Counted from the first letter of the stretch, positions 28,194 through 36,782 are shown. The stretch: DNA of 64,000 bases from Flexithrix dorotheae DSM 6795 (GCF_000379765.1 NZ_KB903509.1:237769-301768), one strand, 5' to 3'. Notes: generated from the sequence alone by a model not told the origin. Numbers and translations are program-made.

Positions 28194-29095
28194 CCTAGTT
28201 TTTCTTTCAATTCTTCCCAAATCTTCACCAGTGCTCTGGTTTGATCTTCCTCCAAGCTGGTGAGCGGCAATCTGCATCCACCTACTGCATAACCTGCATG
28301 ATTCATTACCGCTTTGATACCCATAGGGTTGGCCCCGAAACTTAAAAGTGCTTTGGAAAAATTAAATACAATAGAGTTTAATTCCCTTGCTTTTTCCATA
28401 TTTCCACTATTGATATTACCTACAAACTCACTCATAAGCTGGGGAACAATATTAGCTGCTACAGAAATTACACCCGAACCTCCAACTGCACAAATTGGTA
28501 GGGTAAGGGCATCATCCCCTGATAGTATGCTTAACGGTTTTGACAATCCCTTATTAAGAATGGCCAATTCTGTAATTTCTTCCAAATTTCCGTTAGAGGC
28601 TTTTACTCCAATTAAATTGGAGCAAAGCTCGGCAATTTCTATGGTGACTTTTGGAGAGACATTTATTCCTGTTCGCCCTGGTATATTGTACAATACCATT
28701 GGCAAATCAATTTTATTCAACTCAGAAAAATGAGCCTTGAGACCGGCTGGAGTAGGTTTGTTGTAATAAGGAACGACAATTAAACAGGCATCCGCACCAG
28801 CTTCCTGAGCTTCGGAGGTAAATTCCATTGCCTCAGCAGTAGAATTGGATCCAGTACCTGCAATCACTTTCAATTCAGTTCCCTTGGCTGATTTCACCAC
28901 CTGTTTCACAATAGCAATATGTTCCTCTGGAGAAATGGTTGGAGACTCTCCTGTAGTTCCACATGGGACAATTGCAGCTGTTCCATTCTCAGCGTGAAAA
29001 TTCACCAACTGCTCAATTAATTCAAAATCAACTTCCCGATTATCATTTTTAAAAGGGGTAACTAAAGCAACAATACTTCCTTTAATCTCAGCCAT
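28190..29095 (-). CDS. dapA: 4-hydroxy-tetrahydrodipicolinate synthase
   Basis: Cytoplasmic enzyme that condenses pyruvate with aspartate semialdehyde in the lysine/diaminopimelate pathway, which also feeds peptidoglycan. The 301-residue TIM barrel has all key marks: VPCGTTGESPTIS near residue 45 (pyruvate-binding TTGE), Y136 in VLYNIPGRTGINV and the Schiff-base lysine K165 in IGVKASNGN. Later blocks SGDDALTLPICAVGGSGVISVAANI and MGIKAVMNHAG are standard. It is transcribed towards dnaX. A -7 promoter element lies about 38 nt upstream. Confidence 0.96.
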   Translation of the reverse strand: MAEIKGSIVALVTPFKNDNREVDFELIEQLVNFHAENGTAAIVPCGTTGESPTISPEEHIAIVKQVVKSAKGTELKVIAGTGSNSTAEAMEFTSEAQEAGADACLIVVPYYNKPTPAGLKAHFSELNKIDLPMVLYNIPGRTGINVSPKVTIEIAELCSNLIGVKASNGNLEEITELAILNKGLSKPLSILSGDDALTLPICAVGGSGVISVAANIVPQLMSEFVGNINSGNMEKARELNSIVFNFSKALLSFGANPMGIKAVMNHAGYAVGGCRLPLTSLEEDQTRALVKIWEELKEKLG

Positions 29096-29132
29096 TTTAT
29101 ATTACACTTACATTAATTACTCAAATTGCGGG

Positions 29133-29140
29133 CAAAGATA
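29133..29140 (-). promoter_or_regulatory. Candidate -7 element of dapA
   Basis: On the minus strand TATCTTTG matches TAnnTTTG and lies 37 nt before the dapA start. The expected TTTG -33 box is degenerate, so confidence is moderate. Confidence 0.45.
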
Positions 29141-29446
29141 CCTGCTTGAAATGCAATTCGCTAAATCTAATGCAAATTAATTTTTATTGGAAATAAAGAA
29201 AATATTGAAGCTAATAAATATTAATTATCAGAAAGTTGATCTTAACAATAGGCCTCTTTATTAACCGTTTCATTTGAAATATCTATTATTTAGGTATTTA
29301 AATATTTTTTTGATCTTGGAACAGTTTCTATTTTTTAAATAAATAATCAAATATAATCTCGCCTAATTTCCCTGATACTTTTATTTCAAGGAGATAAATA
29401 CGACTTTCTGATTTAACAGAAATCAATCAAAGATAAATTTCATAAT
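29141..29446. other. AT-rich intergenic region without a gene
   Basis: Divergent spacer between dapA and the acyltransferase gene. It is strongly AT-rich and contains several TATTTAAATATTT-type runs, but no open frame, hairpin with T run, or repeat that I can support. Confidence 0.5.
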
Positions 29447-30601
29447 ATGAATCAGTTTAAAATCAATCCTTACAAAAAGAAAAAAGTATTCTTTGAAAAC
29501 TTAGATGGATTACGATTTTTTTGCTTTATAGCAGTTTATTTTTTTCATAGTTTTCACACAGAAAAACCTGAGATTTTACAATCTGATATTTATCTTTTTA
29601 TTACAAAAGATCTTTTTGGAAATGGTAATTTAGGTGTTAATTTTTTCTTTGTATTAAGTGGTTTTTTAATAACCTACCTTTTAATTGTGGAAAAAAAAAT
29701 TAATGGCCAGATAAATCTAAAAAAGTTTTGGATTCGGAGAATTCTAAGAATCTGGCCTTTATTCTTTTTTTGTGTGATTTTTGGGTTTGTAATTTTCCCT
29801 CAACTTAAATTATTGTTTGGTCAATCCCCAAACGAAAGTGCTAATTTCCTTTTCTATATTACTTTCCTAAATAACTTTGATTTAATAAAAAATGGTCTTC
29901 CAGATGCTTCCATTCTAGGAGTGCTTTGGAGTGTGGCTATAGAAGAACAATTCTACCTTATTTGGCCTATTGTACTATATATTTTCCCAATTAAAAAGTT
30001 TTGGATTCCATTTAGTCTAGTCATTATTTCAAGCCTAGTTTTCAGAGCTTTCAACGACAATTATATGTTACATGAATATCATACATTATCATGTATCGGA
30101 GATATGACTGTAGGAGCATTAGGAGCCTGGGTTGTATCAGAGTTTCCATCAATAAAAGTAAGAATAGAAAATTTTGGAAAAATTCATATTCTTTCTATCT
30201 ATCTGTTATTTTTCACCATTTTTATTTTTAGGGATGAAATATTTTTTGGGGTTTACTTCTTAAGAGTATTTGAAAGAATTACTATTGCCTTTGTAATTCT
30301 ATTAATCATTTTAGAACAAAATTATGCTAAGAACTCCTATTTTAAACTTTCAAGATTTCGAACTATTTCTAAATTAGGAGGAATTACCTATGGCTTATAT
30401 TGCTTACACTTTATTGGAATTCTCATAACTATTACGTTAACAAAAAAATTATCTTTCAATAATCACCTTTGGCAGGTTATAATTTTTGAAAGCTTAATTG
30501 CTTTAGCAATCACAATCATTATTAGTAAAGTAAGTTATACTTTTTTTGAAAAGCCATTTCTGAGGATTAAAAACAAATTTTCATATATCTCGAGGGATTA
30601 A
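29447..30601 (+). CDS. Acyltransferase 3 (OafA/YrhL-type) membrane protein
   Basis: A 384-residue integral membrane protein of the acyltransferase 3 family, which O-acetylates sugars of lipopolysaccharide, peptidoglycan or exopolysaccharide. It opens with ENLDGLRFFCFIAVYFFHSFH (the D-G-L-R and catalytic His region), then GVNFFFVLSGFLITYLL and WIRRILRIWPLFFF (the R-R-x-x-R-I-x-P motif). LWSVAIEEQFYLIWPI is the conserved W-S-x-x-x-E-x-Q-F-Y block. Around ten hydrophobic helices follow with GLYCLHFIG near the end. The gene is visibly richer in A/T than its neighbours and sits alone, which suggests recent acquisition. The target glycan is unknown. Confidence 0.92.
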   Translation: MNQFKINPYKKKKVFFENLDGLRFFCFIAVYFFHSFHTEKPEILQSDIYLFITKDLFGNGNLGVNFFFVLSGFLITYLLIVEKKINGQINLKKFWIRRILRIWPLFFFCVIFGFVIFPQLKLLFGQSPNESANFLFYITFLNNFDLIKNGLPDASILGVLWSVAIEEQFYLIWPIVLYIFPIKKFWIPFSLVIISSLVFRAFNDNYMLHEYHTLSCIGDMTVGALGAWVVSEFPSIKVRIENFGKIHILSIYLLFFTIFIFRDEIFFGVYFLRVFERITIAFVILLIILEQNYAKNSYFKLSRFRTISKLGGITYGLYCLHFIGILITITLTKKLSFNNHLWQVIIFESLIALAITIIISKVSYTFFEKPFLRIKNKFSYISRD

Positions 30602-30732
30602 TTTGTATTTATAAAATGCCTGAATAAACATGTTTTATAAGGAAAAAGGATTCACTTTCCTTTTTTCCTCCTTGCCCCATCTCTATATTTTAGCTACCTT
30701 GTTTCCAGGAAACTCACCAAATACCATTTCCC

Positions 30733-32127
30733 ATGAAACACTTAGCCATTTTTCTGTTCCTCCCGATATTTTTCTATTGTAGCCAGCCTAAAACTGCTGA
30801 GAAAGTGAATGAAGCTGGTAAAATCGATCAAGATCTTGCTTTTATTGACGTAAGCGTGATTGCTATGGAGGCTGAAATTGTTTTGGAACACCAGGATGTT
30901 TTGATAACCGATGGAAGAATTTCCAAAATTGCGGCCCATCAGTCTTTTAGTATTGAAGAGAACGTAACCAGGATTGATGGGAAAGGGAAATTTCTCACAC
31001 CGGGTTTAGCTGAATTACATGCCCATATCCCTGTGGCTAATGAAAATGATGAACTCGTAAAGGAAACACTATTTTTGTACTTATCTAATGGGATTACCAC
31101 TATCAGAGGCATGCTGGGTGATCCTTACCATTTAAAACTGCGAAAAGAAGTGGAAAATGGAGATGTACTTGGACCAAGAATTTATACTTCTGGTCCTTCA
31201 TTAAATGGAAATACTGTACAAACTGTAGAAGAAGCAGTGAAAAAAGTTACTGATCAAAAAAATGCAGGTTATGATTTCCTAAAACTCCATCCGGGATTAA
31301 AAAGGAATGTATTCGATGCCATTGTGGAAACTGCCAACAAGGTAGGGATTAAATTTGCTGGTCATGTTTCAATAGACGTAGGAATTCAGCATGCACTTGA
31401 ATCCGGATATTGGTCAATAGATCATCTGGATGGATATGTGGAAGGTTTAGTGCCTCAGTCTGTAAATGTAAATCCAAATGACAATGGTTTTTTTGGTTTT
31501 AACTTTACCACAATTGCAGATCAAACTAAAATCGATGATCTGGCTCAAAAAACCAAAGCAGCAGGTGTTTGGGTAGTCCCTACAGAAAGTTTGTTGGAAA
31601 GATTTACTTCAGCCATTCCGCCAGGTACCCTTGCCCAACAAGGGGAAATGAAATATATGAATCCAGGAACCATCAGAGACTGGGTTAGTAGAAAGGAACA
31701 ATTCCTAATGGCTAAAAATTATAATCAGGAAATGTCTGTCGAATTTCTCAAAATAAGAAAGCAACTTATAAAGTCCCTTCACGATCACAGTGCAGGGTTA
31801 CTTTTAGGCTCAGATGCCCCCCAAATTTTTAATGTCCCGGGTTTTTCCATCCAGCATGAAATGGGCTATATGGTTGAAGCTGGTCTTTCTCCTTTCGAAA
31901 CTTTAAAAATGGGTACTACAAATCCAGCAGAATTTTTTGAGGCTACCCATCAATTTGGTAAAATTAAAGAAGGACTTGCTGCTGACTTGATTTTACTATC
32001 AGAAAATCCACTTGATGATATTGGAAATATGAGGGAGATAGAGGGGGTTATGGTAAGAGGGAAATGGCTGACTAAAGCTTTTATAAAAGAGCAATTAGAT
32101 GCCATTGCGAATAAGTATAGTCAGTGA
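30733..32127 (+). CDS. Imidazolonepropionase-type amidohydrolase lipoprotein
   Basis: A 464-residue exported metal-dependent amidohydrolase (lipobox FFYC, cysteine 16). The amidohydrolase barrel shows metal-site motifs in order: ELHAHIP (HxH), a lysine in YDFLKLHPG (probable carboxylated Lys), GHVS and DHLD (the two further His) and LLLGSDAP (the catalytic Asp). The C-terminal part returns to the small beta domain with the typical GKIKEGLAADLILLSENPLDDI. Exported relatives include Xaa-Pro/Xaa-Arg dipeptidases and cyclic amide hydrolases, but the substrate is not evident. A terminator-like hairpin follows at 110 nt. Confidence 0.88.
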   Translation: MKHLAIFLFLPIFFYCSQPKTAEKVNEAGKIDQDLAFIDVSVIAMEAEIVLEHQDVLITDGRISKIAAHQSFSIEENVTRIDGKGKFLTPGLAELHAHIPVANENDELVKETLFLYLSNGITTIRGMLGDPYHLKLRKEVENGDVLGPRIYTSGPSLNGNTVQTVEEAVKKVTDQKNAGYDFLKLHPGLKRNVFDAIVETANKVGIKFAGHVSIDVGIQHALESGYWSIDHLDGYVEGLVPQSVNVNPNDNGFFGFNFTTIADQTKIDDLAQKTKAAGVWVVPTESLLERFTSAIPPGTLAQQGEMKYMNPGTIRDWVSRKEQFLMAKNYNQEMSVEFLKIRKQLIKSLHDHSAGLLLGSDAPQIFNVPGFSIQHEMGYMVEAGLSPFETLKMGTTNPAEFFEATHQFGKIKEGLAADLILLSENPLDDIGNMREIEGVMVRGKWLTKAFIKEQLDAIANKYSQ

Positions 32128-32236
32128 ATTGACACTCATATTCACTTTAATTTATTCCTTCATAAAAAACATCGGATCGATTTTTTTCTAAATGATTCAA
32201 CAGAAAATAGGGTGTCCGGATTTTCATTGATATTTA

Positions 32237-32270
32237 TTACAAAGACAGTGGGTCTTTGTGATACTTTTTT
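32237..32270 (+). terminator. Likely terminator after the amidohydrolase gene
   Basis: Stem ACAAAGAC/GTCTTTGT (plus flanking weak pairs) with a 5-nt loop, followed by ATAC and a T run. It separates the amidohydrolase from BlaI/M56 module 2. Confidence 0.55.
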
Positions 32271-32350
32271 CTTTATCTCTATCCACATTTTTGATCAAAA
32301 GCACTCTAGATAAAAAATCAGAATAGAGCAATGAAGGAAAAATAAAAACA

Positions 32351-32390
32351 TCTACTAAAAAATTAGTAGATATACTATTTTTTTAGTAGA
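32351..32390. promoter_or_regulatory. Two-copy operator of BlaI/M56 module 2
   Basis: Two 16-bp inverted repeats of the form TACTA-N6-TAGTA at 32353-32368 and 32373-32388, 20 nt apart start to start. The first extends to a 20-bp repeat with 8-bp arms (TCTACTAA/TTAGTAGA). They end 27 nt before the repressor ATG at 32416. The layout equals that of module 1 with a different arm sequence. No clear Bacteroidota promoter element is visible beside them. Confidence 0.75.
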
Positions 32391-32415
32391 ATTGCTTTAT
32401 AACAATAAAAACATT

Positions 32416-32796
32416 ATGGATTTAACGCTTACGAAAGCCGAAGAAAAGGTCATGAAAATACTCTGGTCCCTGAAAAAGGGGGTAATTAGGGACGTTGTAA
32501 ATGAATATGATGAACCAAAACCTGCCTATACCACAGTAGCAACAATTTTCAAGATTTTAGAAAAGAAAGGTTTTGTCGGTAGAAAACCCATTGCGAACAC
32601 CCACGAATATTATCCATTAATAGAAAGAGGTGAATACACCAGAAATTTCATGAAGTCATTTATAAAAAATTACTTTTCGAATTCATTTAAAAATATGGTG
32701 TCAGAACTGAGCAGCAAAGAGGAGATGTCCACAAAGGACATGGAAGAATTAATTGAGCATTTTCAGCATCAAATTGAAGCCAAAAACAAAAAATGA
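32416..32796 (+). CDS. BlaI/MecI-family transcriptional repressor (module 2)
   Basis: A winged-helix repressor of 126 residues. ATG at 32416 begins the canonical MDLTLTKAEEKVMKILWSLKKG; the frame extends upstream to a TTG, but that would add a non-conserved leader next to the operators. The recognition region is YDEPKPAYTTVATIFKILEKKGFVGR, followed by an aromatic C-terminal half (FMKSFIKNYFSNSFKNMVSEL). The next gene overlaps by 4 nt (ATGA). It is closer in sequence to the module 3 repressor (EPKPAY, EKKGFVG, FMK.F) than to module 1, matching the closer operator sequences of modules 2 and 3. Confidence 0.92.
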   Translation: MDLTLTKAEEKVMKILWSLKKGVIRDVVNEYDEPKPAYTTVATIFKILEKKGFVGRKPIANTHEYYPLIERGEYTRNFMKSFIKNYFSNSFKNMVSELSSKEEMSTKDMEELIEHFQHQIEAKNKK

Positions 32797-34040
32797 TTGT
32801 AGATTATTTATTGAAACCCAGTATTTCCCTGATTCTGTTATATGCAATTTTTAATATTACAATCAGGTATGAACAAAACCACCAGATAAACAGATTTATC
32901 GGTTTGGCCTGTATGTTGTTTTCCCTTTGTTTGATATTCATTCCAACTGAAAGCCTCATTCATACGAATGTATACACCACCACTTTTTATACTTCAGTAA
33001 ACGAGTCTTATCATATTCAGGAAAGCCTTTCGAAGGTGCCTGAAAATACTTCAACCAGCCAGTTTTTCATAATTTATATTGCAGGAGTTGGATTATTCCT
33101 TTTCCGCTCTATTTGGGGAATAGCATCCCTTATGTACTATTATTTAACAAAGAAAAAGTATCACTTCAGGGGATTTAAAGTGGTTACTTTAAATTGGAAC
33201 GCATCCCCGTTTGCTTTTTTTAATATTCTATTCATCGGAAATCACGGTTTAAAGGATGATGGTTTAGAGGCTATGCTAGTGCACGAGCAGGTTCACCGAG
33301 ACCAATTCCATTCTATTGATACTTTGATTTTGGAATTCCTTAAAATCCTTTTTTGGTTTAATCCAGCCATATGGCTTTTTCAACGAGATATTAAGGCATT
33401 ACATGAATACCTGGCAGATGAACAAGTATTAAATAAAGGTTTCAACATGTTGGATTACCAGAAATTATTGTTCCAGGCAAAAACTGGTATTTCTATCCAA
33501 CTTGGAAATTATTTAAGCAATAAAACTAGTTTAAACAAAAGATTTAAAATGATGACAAAACAAAAGATAAATTCAAATAAAAGTTATTGGATATCAATGC
33601 TTTATTTACCCATTTTGGCCATAATTACCGGATTGAGTGCTTGTATGGAAAAGAATATTATTGCCCAAACCCAACCGGATGTTCCGGCAGTTTATGCTGA
33701 AGGAATGCCTGCCATGTATAATACCATTAAGAAAAAAATAAAATATCCCAAAGCTGCTAAGGAAGAAAATAGCTCAGGTTTGGTTTATGTATCCTTTACT
33801 GTAAATCGGCATGGAAATATTGAAAATATTACCACAGAAAACCAGGGAGGTACTCAATTAGAAAGATTAGTGGTAGTAGGATACGGTGATACTTCAAAAC
33901 CAGCAAAGGAAATTAATGAAGACCTCAAACAGGAAGCAATATCTGTGGTAAAAAGTTTAGGTAATTTCACTCCAGCTAAAAAAAATGATGCTTCAATTAG
34001 CTCAGTTTTAACGCTTCCAATCCAGTTTAAAATCAATTAG
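32793..34040 (+). CDS. M56 metallopeptidase with TonB C-terminal domain (module 2)
   Basis: A 415-residue BlaR1-like membrane protein. Transmembrane helices at about 10-25, 37-52 and 90-118 precede the zinc motif H164-E-Q-V-H168 and the LHEYLADEQVL block that carries further ligands. A last helix near residue 275 (YWISMLYLPILAIITGLSAC) leads to a periplasmic TonB C-terminal domain (MYNTIKKKIKYPKAAKEENSSGLVYVSFTVNRHGNIENI). Inside that domain lies LERLVVVGYGDTSKP, which looks like the V-V-V-G-Y-G TonB-box region of SusC-type receptors. It probably senses or responds to an envelope signal and inactivates its repressor; the signal is unknown. Confidence 0.88.
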   Translation: MIVDYLLKPSISLILLYAIFNITIRYEQNHQINRFIGLACMLFSLCLIFIPTESLIHTNVYTTTFYTSVNESYHIQESLSKVPENTSTSQFFIIYIAGVGLFLFRSIWGIASLMYYYLTKKKYHFRGFKVVTLNWNASPFAFFNILFIGNHGLKDDGLEAMLVHEQVHRDQFHSIDTLILEFLKILFWFNPAIWLFQRDIKALHEYLADEQVLNKGFNMLDYQKLLFQAKTGISIQLGNYLSNKTSLNKRFKMMTKQKINSNKSYWISMLYLPILAIITGLSACMEKNIIAQTQPDVPAVYAEGMPAMYNTIKKKIKYPKAAKEENSSGLVYVSFTVNRHGNIENITTENQGGTQLERLVVVGYGDTSKPAKEINEDLKQEAISVVKSLGNFTPAKKNDASISSVLTLPIQFKIN

Positions 34041-34095
34041 AAGTAAGAAGCAATATTGGGTCTGCCCTTATTTCTATCACTTACTTTTATGAAAA

Positions 34096-34139
34096 AGGAG
34101 AAAATCCCCAAATATATTCTGCATTTGGGTTTTTCTCCT
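34096..34139. terminator. Bidirectional terminator between modules 2 and 3
   Basis: Nine-bp stem AGGAGAAAA/TTTTCTCCT (34096-34104, 34131-34139) continued by CCCAAAT/ATTTGGG, with a 9-nt loop. It lies between the two convergent operons (stops at 34040 and 34160) and could serve both. Confidence 0.75.
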
Positions 34140-34159
34140 AATTCTTGAACCATACAAGT

Positions 34160-35677
34160 TTATTTCCCTGCCAACCTCACACTTTCATATCCCACAAAAC
34201 TGATTTGAAGATCATTTGATTCATAAGTATTAATCTTGAAAGTACCGTCTAAATCGGAAACTGTTCCTGTCGTAGTGCCAACTACTACAATACTTGCTCC
34301 AGGTAGGGCTTTACCATCCTCATCGGAAACTGTTCCCGACCATGCGCCATTATTGAAACTTGCATCGATTTTAAGCGTCATATTTTTAGCTTCAACCTCC
34401 TCCACAATTATTTTCTCGGGATTCTGGTTTTCAACTAATTCCCCTTCATCCAGCTTAAATACGATAGGAACAGACATTCGTACCCTTACAGGCTTGCCCC
34501 TTTGAACTCCCGGCTTGAATGAAGGCGAATTTTTCAGCACTCTTTCCGCCTCTTTATCGCAGCCTGCCCCTATTCCTTTAACAGTTTTTACCTCAGATAA
34601 AGAGCCATCTCTTTCCACCACAAATTCCACATAAACACGTCCTTCCACTCCTTTTTCTCTTGCTTCCGAAGGATATTTAATTTCTCTTGACAGATATTTA
34701 TAGAAAGCATCTGTCCCTCCTACAAATTCCGGATGCTCCTCTACTACAGTAAAAACTTCAGTGTTTAATTTAGACTTGGTTGAGGTACTTTCACTTAAAA
34801 TCTCATCTGTTTCCTGGTCCAGTTCTTCACTACAGGCAAATACCACAAAAAGAATTGCACATAGAGAACCAAGAACTCCCAATTTCCAGGAGCTCACATT
34901 TTTTGCTTGTTTTTTCATTGCTTTTAATCGTTTAAAAATTAAACCATCATGAAACGAGCTGGCCAGGCTCAGTCCATTTGATTTCAAAGTGGAACTGATC
35001 AGTATAGACGAATACTGGTTGATGTCATATGATTTAAGCACATGAGCATCCGCCTGGTATTCGTGTATTTTTTTAATTTCTTTATTAATAAACCATGCGG
35101 TGGGTAGCCACCAAAAACAGATTTTAAATAACTCAAAAAATATGATATCGTAGCTGTGCCCCATAGAAGCATGGGCTTTTTCGTGTTTCAGTATCGCATG
35201 ATAATCCTGTTGGTTCTTATCAATTTCATCGCTTAAGAATATCCAGTTGAAAAAAGTAAAACTCCCGTTTATGTCGTGAACCTTTCGGATGAATGTATCA
35301 TTAAATAGCTCATAACTACTTTTCTGCTCTAATTTGATTAAATAGAATATGCCACTTAAAAATTTGCACAAAAAAAAGGTACTGATTCCCAGATAGACCC
35401 ATAGCAATAAATCGTAATTTAAGAAAGAAGTTTCATCACTGGGAGCAATAGTTATGGCATTAACAGGAATCACTTCCATGGGAATTATCCGGACTGCATC
35501 ATTACTGCTAAAGAATAATTTTGGTAGTTTTAGCAATGGAATAACAAGTGCCAGTAATGTGGAGCCTAAAAGGTAGAACCTCATTTTTGAGAACTGCAAT
35601 TCTTTCCTTAAAAAAAACCAGTAACCGGTGATTAAGGCACCATGAATAATTGAAAGCTCTATTAAAAAATTGCTCAT
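34160..35677 (-). CDS. M56 metallopeptidase with TonB and carboxypeptidase-regulatory-like domains (module 3)
   Basis: A 505-residue membrane protein. N-terminal helices (about 5-22, 33-50, 90-115) lead to the zinc motif H165-E-K-A-H169 and the IHEYQADAHVL block. A further helix near 272-290 (GVLGSLCAILFVVFAC) precedes a TonB C-terminal domain (about 320-410: FVGGTDAFYKYLSREIKYPSEAREKGVEGRVYVEFVV). The last 75 residues form a carboxypeptidase-regulatory-like beta domain (WSGTVSDEDGKALPGASIVVVG, GTVSDLDGTFKI), the same type found at the N-terminus of SusC receptors. The ATG overlaps the stop of the repressor gene by 4 nt. It is presumably the sensor-protease of module 3. Confidence 0.88.
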   Translation of the reverse strand: MSNFLIELSIIHGALITGYWFFLRKELQFSKMRFYLLGSTLLALVIPLLKLPKLFFSSNDAVRIIPMEVIPVNAITIAPSDETSFLNYDLLLWVYLGISTFFLCKFLSGIFYLIKLEQKSSYELFNDTFIRKVHDINGSFTFFNWIFLSDEIDKNQQDYHAILKHEKAHASMGHSYDIIFFELFKICFWWLPTAWFINKEIKKIHEYQADAHVLKSYDINQYSSILISSTLKSNGLSLASSFHDGLIFKRLKAMKKQAKNVSSWKLGVLGSLCAILFVVFACSEELDQETDEILSESTSTKSKLNTEVFTVVEEHPEFVGGTDAFYKYLSREIKYPSEAREKGVEGRVYVEFVVERDGSLSEVKTVKGIGAGCDKEAERVLKNSPSFKPGVQRGKPVRVRMSVPIVFKLDEGELVENQNPEKIIVEEVEAKNMTLKIDASFNNGAWSGTVSDEDGKALPGASIVVVGTTTGTVSDLDGTFKINTYESNDLQISFVGYESVRLAGK

Positions 35678-36036
35678 GACTTCTTTTCTTTTAGTTCTTT
35701 AAGGAGTTGTTCCAGTTCACTAAGACTCAGATTATCTTCTTTGGTAAAAAATGATATCATTTGTTTATAAGAACCTTTAAAGTATCTTTCCACAAATCCT
35801 TTCATAAATGAATTGGTATAAGCATCTTTCGTAACTAAAGGATGGTATTTGTGAAACTTTCCCTGCGGCTCATGTCCAACAAAGCCTTTTTGTTGCAATA
35901 TCCGAACAATGGTTGAAACCGTGTTGTATGCTGGTTTGGGTTCTGGTAATTGTTTAATTATGTCTTTAACAAATGCAGATCCCAACTCCCATAGGATATG
36001 CATAATCTCTTCTTCAGCTTTTGTTAATGCTTTCAT
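35674..36036 (-). CDS. BlaI/MecI-family transcriptional repressor (module 3)
   Basis: A 120-residue winged-helix repressor. MKALTKAEEEIMHILWELGSAFV opens the DNA-binding domain, with the recognition region LPEPKPAYNTVSTIVRILQQKGFVGHE. The C-terminal half (NSFMKGFVERYFKGSYKQMISFFTKED) is the dimer/cleavage part. It is cotranscribed with the M56 gene through a 4-nt overlap. Three operator-like inverted repeats and a clear promoter lie just upstream. Confidence 0.93.
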   Translation of the reverse strand: MKALTKAEEEIMHILWELGSAFVKDIIKQLPEPKPAYNTVSTIVRILQQKGFVGHEPQGKFHKYHPLVTKDAYTNSFMKGFVERYFKGSYKQMISFFTKEDNLSLSELEQLLKELKEKKS

Positions 36037-36081
36037 GAATTTGATTTTTTTCGATTCAGATTAAATCTCTAATCTAAATCA

Positions 36082-36170
36082 AACTATTAAAATAGTTCGA
36101 ACTAAATTTATAGTTCAAAAATAGATGTGATATAATTACCATCCAAATAAATTAAACTAAATTTTTAGTT
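36082..36170. promoter_or_regulatory. Three-copy operator of BlaI/M56 module 3
   Basis: Three 16-bp inverted repeats AACTA-N6-TAGTT at 36082-36097, 36100-36115 and 36155-36170. The first two are 18 nt apart and lie downstream of the -7 element; the third lies upstream of the -33 element, so the set brackets the promoter. The remainder of the 311-nt gap (36171-36347) shows nothing I can support. Confidence 0.78.
36116..36147 (-). promoter_or_regulatory. Promoter of BlaI/M56 module 3
   Basis: On the minus strand TTTG (36144-36147) and TATTTTTG (36116-36123) are 20 nt apart, matching the Bacteroidota consensus TTTG-N19-21-TAnnTTTG. The operator at 36100-36115 begins at the very next base after the -7 element. 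The leader to the repressor ATG is about 73 nt. Confidence 0.7.
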
Positions 36171-36347
36171 TAAAAATAATTTCACGGAGGATTCCATTCT
36201 TAAAACACTGTATTCCAGCACTTTAAAATAACAAAAACAGAAATTTAATTTCTGATACTGTCTCACTTTAAAAAAGAAAAACTTAAGGTATTCCAGTCAT
36301 CTATCCTTACCACCCACTCCCACCAATTAAATTCTTACTTCCAAAAT

Positions 36348-36782
36348 CTACTGCTTTTCATCTCCACTAATCATCCAGTTAATCCCAAATTTATCGGTGA
36401 GCATTCCGAAATAGGAACCCCAAAAGGTTTTGTTCATGGGCATTTTTACTTTTCCCTCTTCAGATAAAGCTGTAAATAGTCGGTCCGCTTCTTTAATTTG
36501 GTCAGTGTTGATAGAAATCGAAAAATTTGTACCCTCTTTAAAATTAGACGCCCAATCTCCACCGGTATCACTTCCCATTAAAGTAGTTTCCTTACTGATG
36601 GGCAAAGAAATGTGCATAATTTTGTTTTTTTGTTCAGCTGTCATGGGTGGTATGCCTTCCTGAGGAGGCATTTCTCCGTATCTTCCCACATATGGAAATT
36701 CTCCTCCAAATACAGATTTATAAAAATTAAATGCCTCTTCGCAGTTTCCGTTAAATGTCAAATATGGATTTATAGTAGTCAT
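36348..36782 (-). CDS. VOC-superfamily protein (PhnB-like)
   Basis: A 144-residue glyoxalase/bleomycin-resistance fold protein of the PhnB-like group. It starts TTINPYLTFNGNCEEAFNFYKSVFGGEF, the characteristic opening, includes KIMHISLPISKETTLMGSD in the middle and ends FWGSYFGMLTDKFGINWMISGD. The group has a cupped beta sheet that can hold a metal; its biochemical role is mostly unknown and it is not evidence for phosphonate use. It is a single gene between module 3 and a DUF4136 gene. Confidence 0.9.
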   Translation of the reverse strand: MTTINPYLTFNGNCEEAFNFYKSVFGGEFPYVGRYGEMPPQEGIPPMTAEQKNKIMHISLPISKETTLMGSDTGGDWASNFKEGTNFSISINTDQIKEADRLFTALSEEGKVKMPMNKTFWGSYFGMLTDKFGINWMISGDEKQ

